Below are positions 1 to 22,737 of a stretch of 64,000 nt of DNA, piece after piece. Below the pieces are notes generated by a model that saw only the letters and a list, made by a program, of their open reading frames with translations, was not told the origin of the DNA and made no database searches. The DNA is from Meandrina meandrites (taxonomy: Eukaryota > Cnidaria > Anthozoa > Scleractinia > Meandrinidae): NCBI GenBank assembly GCA_963693305.1, contig OY855908.1, forward strand, positions 36,210,305 to 36,274,304, given 5' to 3'. The position numbers were made by a program, and so were the translations under genes. The stretch's first letter is position 1. The number at the start of each line of letters is the position of its first letter.

Positions 1-224
1 CGATTCCCTTTCCCATTGAAAGATAAAGTTTACTTTGGATAAACAGGTGTTTTTGATTATTTAAATTATGCTGAAAGGGTTTGAAATGCTTACACTGTGC
101 ATGAAGTGTTTGAAGATTAAAAATGTACATGTATTTCCTATTAAGTTATTATCAACCAGGTACCATTTTTTGGAGCCTGAATCCACAGGCTGTATATGTA
201 GTTTTGGCTACTACTCATATCATT

Positions 225-250
225 CTGTCTGTCTGTCTGTCTGTCTGTCT
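225..250. repeat. (CTGT)n microsatellite
   Basis: About six uninterrupted CTGT units in the intron just before the first visible YME1L exon. Confidence 0.9.
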
Positions 251-291
251 TTGGATATTATTAACTGACGTTTTCTTGCTGTTATATGTAG

Positions 292-13249
<12,958 letters not shown>

Positions 13250-14416
13250 CGCGACTTCACCACTTGAACAGTGAACTGTTGAAACGATTTCGTCCATTGA
13301 ATGAAACATATCATTTTAAAGATCAGTTAAAATGGTGATCTTTCTTATACGTTCAAGGAGTTCTTCGTTTTAGTGATCGGAATTGTCCGTTCCGTTCACG
13401 CGTATTTAGTTCCGAATTGGCATTATTTTAAAGTCCGAAACTTGGGTTCCATATTTTATTCAGTGTAAACCGTGTAAAGCTCACAGGCTAGACTGTCTTA
13501 TCACAGGGGTTTTCATCAATTTTTTTTTTTTGTTACAGTCTCTGATATCAAGTTTGAGACATGACTGTTTCATCCCTAACACGCTTAACAGCGCTTGCCT
13601 TGAAACGTTACAACAGTCGGCACTTATGACTGTCCAAATCTTTTTTTGTAATTAGGCTGTTATGATATACCTTGTGTTATTTTATTTCTATATTATTATT
13701 TTTCTTCTTATGATTATATTTCTAATTAGATTCAGATAAACAACACCCCGCCCCATCCCGCCCCAGTAGGGACAATTCCTAGTTCTATTTGCGTGTCTCA
13801 ACAAATTCCACTGGGCAGGTCGGCTGGTCACGCAATCTTTTCTGTCCAACCGACGTGAGGGAGGAAAGATTGCGTGACGAGTTCGTTCATGACGGGAGCA
13901 AAACCGGCTTCGATCTTCCAAGACAGATATGGAAATTGTACCAAAGACATTTGATAGATTTGATTGTTGATGTTGGAGTTTCGTTGTTAATTTGTAATTG
14001 GTATTACACTCAGATTGAACAATACTAAACAGCAGGGAAATAAATGATATCTTGTACATCAGAACTAGACTTGAATAACGTGGTCGAGTCGTTCGAAAGC
14101 CGATGAACACTAACCCAGGATTAACAGTTGATCGAGGGTTCAATTTCTTTTGTATAAAAGTGTTTTTATTCCTTATGTTTTGTAGAGTTTACATGTAAGA
14201 TTAGTCGACATGAAAACTAGAGGTTAAAATATTAACAGAAAACCTCACTGACAAGTTAAAAAAAAACTGAAATCAAACTTCACGCTAATCCTGAATTAAC
14301 GTAATCGTGTTTTGAACAACCCGGCCCATGAAGTTATATAAATACAAATAAAATCTTACTTAACAAACAAGATGCGTTTCAGTTCATCGCCTTACACTTC
14401 CCATCAGACCCGGCTA
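13250..14416. other. YME1L 3' region and spacer; no further gene
   Basis: Contains the presumed 3' UTR of YME1L, a possible AATAAA at 14039-14044 and a hairpin at 13825-13881. No conserved reading frame was recognised. Confidence 0.5.
13825..13881. repeat. Hairpin repeat
   Basis: GGTCACGCAATCTTTTC and its inverse GAAAGATTGCGTGAC flank a short GC-rich loop. Confidence 0.75.
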
Positions 14417-15306
14417 CATTCTCGTCCTTATAGCCCTTTTCGCTTCTCTTAGCTGGCAGGGCCTTGGCACGAAAAACAAAGGCTCTGGGGACAAAGGATT
14501 TCCAGTCCAGATTCTAGAACTTTCGGTCTTCATGTATACAGTCGTGATGTTTCTATTGGTTTTCATGTACGTCATAAAATTCTGAAATCAAAATTCAATA
14601 GGCCTGCTAAACTTTCGATGTCCCTAGGTGTAAGATAAACTAAAAATATATGTTTTTGCAAATTTCCAGCTTGGTTGTGCCCCTCGTTTTAGAAACAGAG
14701 CATTTTGAATATTCGAGTTCTCCGCCGTGTGTGATATCAAGCTGAGTGCCGTGACAAAGTTGTTTTGATTCAAAAAAGGCCTTTCCTTTCCATTTTGGCA
14801 GATTGAACATTCCCAATGTACTAAGTGCTGTTTATGTTAAAGTATAATAGATCATAACTCTATTAATAGCAAAATTAAGTTCCAGATGGTTTCTCTGACA
14901 TCACGGCGGCCATGTTTGTGCCCCCCGGAAGGACACAAATGTGGCGTCTCCATACTGAGCTTTATAAATTTGCGTGGAAAGTTTCGGTAAATAACTCGCA
15001 AACGGTGCACCGCACAGACCTGAGATTTGGACAAATTGTTTATCTATTTATCTTCTATAATATCTGAAATTCATAGCTTCTGTCGTTGAATGGTTTCGAT
15101 TTTATTTTTTTATTGCGTGACAGTGAAAACCACCAATATACTGCATAAGAAAGTTAGGGCGGCTTATACTTCCGCTCAAGATTTCTTTGTTTCAAACGAC
15201 CAAAAAATTCTAATTGATTCAAAAATCTCATGCCCCTGAGCCCTTCGTTTCTCGTGCCAAGGCTCTACCGGTAAGAGAAGCGAAAAGAGCTGTGGGGACG
15301 AGAATG
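14417..15306. mobile_element. 890-bp hAT-like non-autonomous element
   Basis: The ends start CATTCTCGTCC and remain about 80-85% complementary for about 75 bp, including CTTTTCGCTTCTCTTA and AGCCTTGGCACGA. ACCCGGCTA (14408-14416) and ACCCAGCTA (15307-15315) flank it: a near-perfect duplication of 8-9 bp, as hAT elements make. No transposase frame is inside. Confidence 0.72.
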
Positions 15307-15588
15307 ACCCAGCTAGTGGTTTGTACTGATCTCCAGCTCAGTCTTTCTCCAACTTTCCCACTTGGCGCGCTTTGGAGAGTCTCGAGCAAAGTCGCCGGGC
15401 CAGGAGTCTGGACTACATCTTGACCGTCACTTGACCATTTTTGATAGAAAACGTGTCATTTACGCGCAATGTCAAATTGCATTTGTTCCTTATTTTCATG
15501 CACTTCATAAATAAACGCTGGGCCCCGATTTAACGCCGGCTTCAAATAAACGCCGGGTCCACAAGGCCAATTTTGAAATAAACGCCAG

Positions 15589-16909
15589 CGCTGAATACAA
15601 CAAAAACAATCATTTCGTGCACGTATTTTAATTAATATATCGACTACCGCCAAAAGAAAACGTTTCCATGGGGAACTTCCAGCCAGAGTTGACTTTTCTT
15701 TAAGTAATCATTTTGACATATAATTAAGGACCCTCGCATCGAGTACCAAATTGAGTACGACGTGTACAACTCTTCAAACCCACAGTATTGTGACATTTCA
15801 CACCAATCTCGCATTTTTTCAACTAGTCAGCAACAGAGAGAGTGATCGAGGTCAGTGAGGGCTCTGGGAACGTAACTGGACTGAAATTCGAAAGTCCCAC
15901 TGGTATTCGATCTCATATTCGTACTCGGATCTAAAGTTTCCTGACAGTTCTGTAGAAGCACAGTTTACTCAGGACTTTCCCCATTTCCAGAAATAAATCA
16001 AACCAAGTGTGTCTTTACTCAATTCTCCGGAGATCGTTTTTCAACTTAGAAACAGCTATTAGCAGAAGTAAGCATCGTTCGTTGCTGTGCATGTTTTAAA
16101 GGAAAGCTATTTGGCATGAGTGTGAGCCAATTAAGTATAATCCCGCCTTCGGATTTTTTTTTCATCTGGTTTACAACCCAATTGTAACAAATAACTTCTG
16201 AGTGTAACAGCCGGAGAAAAAATGACAAACTAAGAATAACAGAAAACTTGAATTCAAGGAGCAGTGGAAAAGTGTCATCGCGCTGTTACAATCCTGATAA
16301 TATAATGCTTTAGGATCTTCCGAGTTTCGCAGCAAGAAAGTTCTGTCACGTTCTGGGAACTCAAGGCAATTTCCGAATCCAAAAAGTCTCACTTATTTTA
16401 CCTCCACTTAGAGGCTTGAAAATGAATTTGAGTCGCGCCTACCAAACGTGATTCTGGTATCTTAAAGGAGTGTTTTTAAAATTTTCTTACAAGCACCTGA
16501 TTTTTACAAACGCTTGAGCGGCGCAACCGTTTTCTGGCGTGCCCTGCGCTTTAAAGATTTAACCGATTAGAACCCGTTCAATACACAACTTTAATTTCAA
16601 CTTTTGGAACTATGCTATTTTTAACATTCTCTTTCTGGCAGCGTCAGTACTTTTTCTGTCAAACTTGTAAATTTATGTTCTAGCCTGCCGTTATATTTGA
16701 TGATATTTCGCACACAGAGAGACATATGTTGGTTTTCCATTGTACATAAACGCCAGCGGCTTACAATCGGTTAATTAACAGTCTTAATGGCACATGCAAA
16801 AATTTTCCCGTTTTAAGTGGCGCAAAGTAAACAGAGTAGCGTCTTCTCCCTTAATTATAATAAATTAAAAGTATCTTGGAAGACTTAAAAAAAGCTGAAT
16901 AGGAGGCAT
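15589..16909. repeat. Type A upstream block of R1 (segmental duplicate of 55381-56676)
   Basis: Runs of near-identity with the block before R9, in the same order: GAATACAACAA..CAATC, TTCGTGCACGTATTTTAATTA, AGTGATCGAGGTCAGTGA, the CCCGCCTT motif, CGCTTGAGCGGCGCAA and TTCTGGCGTGCCCTGCGC. A reshuffled version precedes R10. Contains a relic receptor start (separate entry) and no other gene. Confidence 0.8.
16138..16300 (+). pseudogene. Relic receptor promoter and 5' end upstream of R1
   Basis: Begins with ATAATCCCGCCTTCGG, followed by a GTTTACAACCC segment that aligns with the GTTAACAAACC of type C promoters. Then comes AGAATAACAGAAAACTTGAAT..GCAGTGGAA..GCTGTTACAATCCT. This aligns with the start of receptor genes, but the ATG is changed (CTAAG here, CTATGAG at 56045 and 60485) and the match stops after about 70 bp. 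Confidence 0.6.
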
Positions 16910-16915
16910 ATGAGA

Positions 16916-17866
16916 ATGTCCTTAAACTTCAAAACAACGATGAATGGAGCTCAGCAATCGAGCTGCTACAATCCCACAGCAGAAAAAATCGGAAAATCCT
17001 TCGCTTACTGCCTAATCCTTGCTGTTTCTCTCCTTGGAAACATCTTCATCGGAATAATTGTCTACAAGACGAAAACCATGAGAAAATCCATCAACTTTTT
17101 AATCGTAAACATGGCCATGTCTGATATGCTGTTTCCGATTTTCCTGATCCCACACCAAATAACAGCATTGTATATCGACTCCTGGCTGATCAGTGGTCCT
17201 CTTGGCCAGGCCATTTGTAAGCTGCTTCCCTTCTTTCAGAATGTCTCCCTTATGGTGTCTATTCAGAGCCTGGTTCTGATAGCAGTGGATCGATTTGGTG
17301 CTGTGGTATTTCCCCTCCGTTCCCCACTCATCAGTTCAAAGCTGTGCCCCTTCTTCATTCTCGCCACTTGGATCGTCGCCATGGCTATCAGCTGCCCACA
17401 TCTCTTAGCCTTCAAACTTTTGGAGTATCCAGGAGGACTGGCGTGTACACGGCAGTGGAATGAAGCCTTTGGAGAATCTTTATCTTTTACAAATTTCATG
17501 TTAGCATTTTATGTTGTGTTCTTTTACACCCCTTTAGTGTTGATAGCCATACTTTACATTATAATATATTTTAAGCTCAAGTCACAGACGATTCCAGGCG
17601 AGCAATCGGCCAACGCGAGACAGCAACGCGTGAGAAGGGAACGAAATGTGCTGAAAATGGCCATTGCTATTGTGTTAGGGCTTGCAGTATGCTATCTACC
17701 CTTTAATATCTTGTTGATTCTGATCTCCGTTGTATCGGACACGTTATCTTGTGGCTTCTGGTTTGTTGCCGTTTTCATGACTTTCACAAATTGTGCTATA
17801 AACCCATGCATCTGTTTTATTTTCTGTGAAAATTATCGCCAAAGTCTAAGGAATCTTCTAAGTTAG
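16916..17866 (+). CDS. R1: intact intronless class A GPCR (type A)
   Basis: Seven-helix rhodopsin-like receptor of unknown ligand, closest in style to neuropeptide-type receptors (inference). An in-frame ATG at 16910 is also possible; 16916 (MSLNF) matches R9 and R10. Seen: GN in TM1, D2.50 in NMAMSD, C3.25 in AICKL, DRF at the end of TM3, W4.50 in ATWIV, the ECL2 Cys in GLACTRQW, P5.50 in YTPLV, NPCICF in TM7. Unlike the others it has CYLP rather than CWLP in TM6, so the toggle-switch Trp is Tyr. Three ECL3 residues are missing compared with R2. An insertion in the last codons creates an early stop (NLLS), removing the usual RCF end. The N-terminus to TM1 resembles R9, while the remainder and the 3' flank resemble R3. 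Confidence 0.9.
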   Translation: MSLNFKTTMNGAQQSSCYNPTAEKIGKSFAYCLILAVSLLGNIFIGIIVYKTKTMRKSINFLIVNMAMSDMLFPIFLIPHQITALYIDSWLISGPLGQAICKLLPFFQNVSLMVSIQSLVLIAVDRFGAVVFPLRSPLISSKLCPFFILATWIVAMAISCPHLLAFKLLEYPGGLACTRQWNEAFGESLSFTNFMLAFYVVFFYTPLVLIAILYIIIYFKLKSQTIPGEQSANARQQRVRRERNVLKMAIAIVLGLAVCYLPFNILLILISVVSDTLSCGFWFVAVFMTFTNCAINPCICFIFCENYRQSLRNLLS

Positions 17867-18641
17867 TGTTTTTGAACACACCAGAAATAACCAGGCCACA
17901 CCAAGTAAAATTTGAGGAGTGATTCACAAAAATAATGAGCTAGAATTAAGTTTCCACTAGCACCGATACTATTGAGAAGTTAATTTTAACGCGAAATGTG
18001 ATTATGTAAATTTAAAAGAGGGAAGTTCGTTTTCCGTTTCGGTTAAAACATTTACATCTGCAGGAAAAGATAGGTTGTTTTGGACACTGGGTTTACATTA
18101 TCATGTTAACTGTAGTTATTTCTACACTGTATATGTAAATTTCTTAAACTTTTAAGCAGTTTCAGTGGACATGCAACTTTCAAAGATAGTTATTTCAACA
18201 TTTGTATAAGATTCAATATATACTTGGGAAAACGCTGCAGAAAGGTTTATAAACTTACACAACATAACAACACAGTTTTAATTACTAAAATCTGATTCCT
18301 TTTGCACAGCCATTCTGTTAAACCTCCGACCCTTTTTCTTGAGTACCTCTTTGGTGTCAGGAAAAAAATTAACGGCCTCTTTCTCCTCTTCTCTCCTCTA
18401 CTCTACACTTTCTCGCTTTTGTCGCCATTGTTTTGGCATCTTTAACAATATCTGTAATCCGCAGGTCCATAAAACGTTCTTATTTTAAAACAAACAGCTA
18501 TGTTTAGATCTGAGGCTGATTCTGAAGATATGATATGGCTCGTACACTAAAAGTCTCTTGCTTGTCCTGACTTGCATATATATTCGAGAAAGCTGCCTGA
18601 TTCTGCTATTTTGATGTTATCTAACAGGCTTCTTTTTCAAA
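17867..18641. other. R1 3' flank
   Basis: Closely matches the 3' flank of R3 (GAAATAACCAGGCCACACCAAGT) and R2 (ACATTTACATCTGCAGGAAAAGATAGG). No AATAAA was noticed in the position where R2 and R5-R8 have one. No gene. Confidence 0.6.
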
Positions 18642-18857
18642 TTAAATTTGTTTTAATATCTTTGAAGCCTGGCTAAGTTTTTGTTTAAAAAGCTGTAGGG
18701 AGGAAGCATCCTTGATGGCTTTAGGTATTAAATTCCAAACTATGGGACCTTCGAACCTTACACTATTTCTGCCAAGGTTACTATTGAACCGTATGTGCGA
18801 GAAGTCATTTATACGCCTTAAGTTATAATTGTTGTTAGTGTTACGTAGAAAAAACAA
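18642..18857 (-). pseudogene. Non-LTR retrotransposon reverse transcriptase C-terminal fragment
   Basis: A 71-codon open stretch on the minus strand reads NNNYNLR, RFNSNLGRNSVRFEGPIVWN, LIPKAIKD and a Lys-rich end. This is the usual C-terminal tail behind the reverse transcriptase of many animal LINE elements (family knowledge). No RT catalytic motif is nearby, so it is a 5'-truncated remnant. The following type B block starts soon after. Confidence 0.7.
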
Positions 18858-19439
18858 CTTTGAATTACAAGACCTTTGTCACGTTCATGCAAAGCGAATA
18901 TTCAGAAACAAGAATTCGCCATTAAAAGCATCAGGACAACGTATTTATGCTGCATTCTGTTGGCTATCCGTAAAGGTGATACAGGAATCTAAACCGGATA
19001 TGGTAGCATTAAAAGCTTTACAAGCTTCGCAATATATTCACTCAAATGTCAGGAACTTCTACCTTTTGGAAGTTAGACCGGATTCTTAATTAACTCTTAC
19101 CTGGAGAAAGACTCGTGTGTAATGACTATACTGAAAACTGAGTCAAGTCACTTGTGAGATATTTCACGGTATGCCACTCGAAAACATCGCATAACTAGAA
19201 TGTTTTATTTCACGGTTTTCACAGTGACATTATTAAGTGTAAAAGAAATTCGAATATTCTCTTGAAATCACCTTTCGTTATCTAGCGATCACGACTTGTT
19301 CGTTTTCCTTTTCGATCCTTTGCAAATAACACGGCAAAGTAAACTGGTGAGCAGCACTTGAAAGTCTTGTAAAACGTAATTTAATCTCTTTCTCGTTTCG
19401 TCCGACTATCGCAGACTTCATCATGGAGCGATCGATGAC

Positions 19440-19685
19440 ATGGAAGGTTATCAGGAATCGATAGATTTAGCTTCTCTGCGTAAATCGTTGGGCAAACAGG
19501 AAAAAAAGCAGCCAACCAAAGCAGATCCATTTCACGAATGTAAATCTAGAGAACACTTTAAACCACTCAAATGCAAATATCTCTGGATCAGTTCCAATAC
19601 TGTTTTTATGAGTCGCCTCTCTACGGCCAGAATTGCTCAAACAAGCAAATTTGTTATATACGATGCCTTCACGAGAAGCGTGTGA
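19440..19685 (+). other. Repeated ORF-like block of unknown nature
   Basis: The copy here is open for 81 codons (MEGYQESIDLASLRKSLGKQ...). The same stretch occurs at 23611, 28372 and 32219 with the ATG kept and the first 20 or so codons similar, but the frame breaks at different points in the other copies. It is either a decayed exon carried in each unit or non-coding. No family recognised. Confidence 0.25.
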
Positions 19686-20640
19686 TACCAAAACTAATAA
19701 CTGATGACAATTATTTCTTTCTGTCCGCCAAGGTGTTGCAATCATAATTGCCGTATCTTAGGTCTCTTATGTTTTGGGCAAGCAATAATAAAGTTTATTC
19801 AGCTTAACCCAATTCCACATGATGTTAATTGTATGAGATGGCATCCTATCTACTGACTCTTTTAAATTGGTTTCAGCAGGAAATGGAGTGTTTAATAAGC
19901 TTTCATAAGAGCCGAGAAACACAGGTACAGATAATTAACAAGGTGAAAAGAAATTGCCTTTTGCTTTAGCCTGCTAAATTATTTGAAGCCCTTTTCAAAA
20001 TAGACAAACAGATAGCCGGATCACCGTTTTAGATGAAACATAATAAACTGACACATGAATGAAAGAAATATATTCTTTTTCCCAATCTGCAGCACAAATA
20101 CTTGCTCCTAAAACTCAAGATCAAATTTTCGATGTATTTTCATACATCTGTGAGTTCACTTTTATAGAACTATCCTGGAACAGTGTGCGAGAGGAACAAT
20201 TCATAGTACACATGAACGAAAGAAATATTCTTTTTCCAATCTGAAGAATAGATATTTGCTCCTAAAAGATCAAAATCTCAAGATCAAATTTTGGATGCAT
20301 TTTTACGCACCATCTGACAGTTCACACTTCCACTGCCCCTCAGACTCAATTATGAAACAAAATGTTAGCTAGCTTGTTTGTTAATTTCAATTGTTTTAGC
20401 AGGGCAAAGAACACAGACAATTCGCCAAGCCCAAATGTTTTCCTTAGGAAATGCTCTTATTTAAAGTAACAATGTTTTAGTAGATAGAAAATGTGCACTT
20501 ATGGTAGGGTGTGCTCGTTCGATATCACTGTATTTGTGTGCATCGCCTCCTCGCTTGCTAACTATTTCGCATGATACTGGGAATCAGGGTCGCGAATTAT
20601 TTAGTTCGCATTTTCGCTTAGTGCTCGGAAACAGCTATTA

Positions 20641-20863
20641 GAGAGGTTAAGCATGACGTTTACGGCAAACGGCAAACGGCAAAAATAATTCTGATTTTGC
20701 TCACCTTTTCTTTAGCACTTAAATAAAGCCAGTCGAAAAATAGGAAAAAAATCCCTTAATCACAGTCAATACAAACAATTTCCCTAAATTGTACAAACGG
20801 CTAAAATCAGACACCAAAAGTTCGATTTTTGCCGTTTGCCGTTAACGTCATGCTTAACCTCTC
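20641..20863. mobile_element. 223-bp MITE with TATTA target duplication
   Basis: Inverted ends of about 36 bp with one mismatch, starting GAGAGGTTAAGCATGACGTT. TATTA lies at 20636-20640 and 20864-20868. Sister blocks carry the empty site as a single TATTA (for example 24669-24673 within GAAACAACTATTAAAGCTG), which fixes both ends. Confidence 0.9.
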
Positions 20864-21304
20864 TATTAAAACTGTTTGTGGCGCAGCACAGCTAAACACA
20901 TTAAATGAAGCTCTTTGACAATTGCAACCTTTTAAAGACGCCGTGAGTAATCACAGTCCCGTTCCTTTTGAATCAGATATAGCTAGTTGCGAAATCACAG
21001 ATGGTCAAACCACCTTTAATTTCTTCGTAATTAAATGTTTCTATTTTCCTTTCACAAAAAATGAAGTCACTTTCAGGAAAAAACCTTCAATATTGGACAA
21101 TCTTCGAGGTGGTTGGTTTTAATTAAAATACCTTTTTGGCCTGAATACTGAATCAGTGAAAACATATTGCAAACACAATCACATTTAAACATTGTATGGC
21201 TTCACTTCCAGTAGACAAAGTAGATGAGGTTGCGTTTGCTTCTTAAGAAACCTAGGAAAATTCTGTGTGAAAGATTGAGAAATAAATCGATTGCTATCTA
21301 ATGA

Positions 21305-22233
21305 ATGGAACACAGTCAGTTCTCGAGCTGCTACAATGCTACAGCGGCAAAAATCGGAAAAACATTTGCCTACTGCCTGACATTTATTGTTTCGCTGGCT
21401 GGAAACATCTTCATCGGTATAATTGTCTGCAAGACGAAAACCATGAGAAAACCTATCAACTTTTTAATCGTAAACATGGCTATGTCCGATCTGCTGTATC
21501 CGATTTTCCTGCTCCCGGAGAAACTAACAGAGTTGTACGTTGACTCCTGGCTGATCAGTGGTCCTCTTGGCCAGGCCTTATGTAAGCTGCTTCCTTTAGT
21601 ACAATATGTCTCCGTCTTTGTATCTGTCCAGAGCCTTGTTCTGATAGCAGTGGATCGATTTGGAGCTGTGGTATTCCCCCTCCGTTGTCCACTCATCAGT
21701 TCAAAGTTGTGCTTCTTCTTCATTCTCGCCACTTGGATCGTCACCATAGCTACCTGCTCCCCGATTCTTTTCGTCTTCAAACTTTTGGAGTATCCAGGAG
21801 GCCTGGTGTGTGCACTGCAGTGGAATGAAGTCTTTGGAGAGTCCTCGTCTTATCCAAATTACATTTTAGCAACAGAAGTTGTATTCTTTTACACCCCGTT
21901 AGTGTTGATAGCCATACTTTACATTATCATATATTTCAAACTCAAGTCACAAACGATTCTAGGCGAGCAATCGGCAAACGAGAGACAAGGGAGCGAAATG
22001 TGCTTAAGATGGCCATTGCTATTGTGTTAGGGTTTGTGGTATGCCGGCTGCCCTTCAATATCTACTGGATTCTGACCCTCTTTGTATCGGATACATTGTC
22101 CTGTAGCTTCCAATACTTCTGGTTTGTTGCCGTTTTTATGTCTGGCATAAATTGTGCTATAAACCCTTGCATCTGTTTTATTTTTAGTAAAAATTATCGC
22201 CAAAGTCTCGGGAATCTTCTTAGGTGCTCTTGA
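21305..22233 (+). pseudogene. R2: frameshifted class A GPCR (type B)
   Basis: Open from ATG 21305 through TM1-TM5 (GN, SDLLYPIF, DRF, ATWIV, YTPLV). A 13-bp loss near 21985, in the ICL3 segment where others read ARQQR..RRERN, then shifts the frame. The rest (KMAIAIVLG, CRLPF, NPCICF, SLGNLLRCS) continues in another frame to TGA 22231. The ancestral ATG is probably 21301, but an 8-bp loss right after it put it out of frame and the ATG four bases later restores the frame. TM6 has CRLP instead of CWLP. It cannot give a seven-helix protein as read. Confidence 0.85.
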
Positions 22234-22737
22234 ACTCACCAGAAAAGAAAGCAATAAACTAAAATTAAGTTTCCACTAGCATCGATACTATTGAGGAGTT
22301 AATTTTAAGATGGTAACAAACCCAAACGCGAAATATGATTATATACATTTCAAAGAGGGAAGTTCGTTTTCCGTTTAGGTTAAAACATTTACATCTGCAG
22401 GAAAAGATAGGTTGTTTCGGTCGAGTTAAACTGGTAAGTAGTATTTATTAGAAAACTGCTTTGTGTTTGACTCAATTTACTTATAAAGATCAAGCTTTGT
22501 AGAACGATTTTAATCGTTCTCTGGACACTGGGTTTACATTATTATGTAAATAGTAGTTATTTCTACACTGTATATGTAAATTTCTTAAAATTTTAAGCAA
22601 TTTCAGTGGACATGATAAAAGTTATTTCAACACTTGTATATGATTCAATGTATACTTGGAAAAACGCTGCTGCAACAATAAAATGCACAAAAGGACAACA
22701 CAGTTTTAAGTAGCAGAAACTGACAGCACCAGTTGTC
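22234..22737. other. R2 3' flank with AATAAA
   Basis: Conserved receptor 3' flank (GACACTGGGTTTACATTAT, TTTCAGTGGACATG, GATTCAATGTATACTTG) leading to AATAAA at 22677-22682. No gene. Confidence 0.6.
22677..22682 (+). terminator. Candidate polyadenylation signal, R2
   Basis: AATAAA inside the conserved CAATAAAATGCxCAAAA segment that recurs after R5, R6, R7 and R8 at a similar place in the 3' flank. Use in vivo is inferred. Confidence 0.5.

Larger units (their letters stand above)
18925..21300. repeat. Type B upstream block, copy 1 (before R2)
   Basis: About 2.3 kb shared, in the same order, with 22738-25155, 27589-29810 and 31835-33940. Marker segments are TTTCACGGTATGCCACTCGAAA, GTCCGACTATCGCA, TTTTAAATTGGTTT, GTGCGAGAGGAAC and GACGCCGTGA. 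It contains an ORF-like start at 19440 and the 223-bp MITE at 20641. No CRE/TCCCGCC/TATA module is seen before the receptor. Confidence 0.75.

Noticed and set aside
13688..14143. 151-codon minus-strand frame behind YME1L
   Set aside because: Includes the hairpin repeat at 13825-13881 and repeat-like GC stretches; no protein family resemblance.
19080..19260. Type B block as an LTR of a retrotransposon
   Set aside because: Blocks repeat once per receptor unit without TG..CA ends, primer-binding site or internal gag/pol remnants; unit duplication explains them better.
21370..21780. Long minus-strand frames opposite receptor genes (also at 49945-50355, 25781-26038, 45094-45348)
   Set aside because: They recur in the same place in every receptor copy as antisense shadows of the conserved coding strand.
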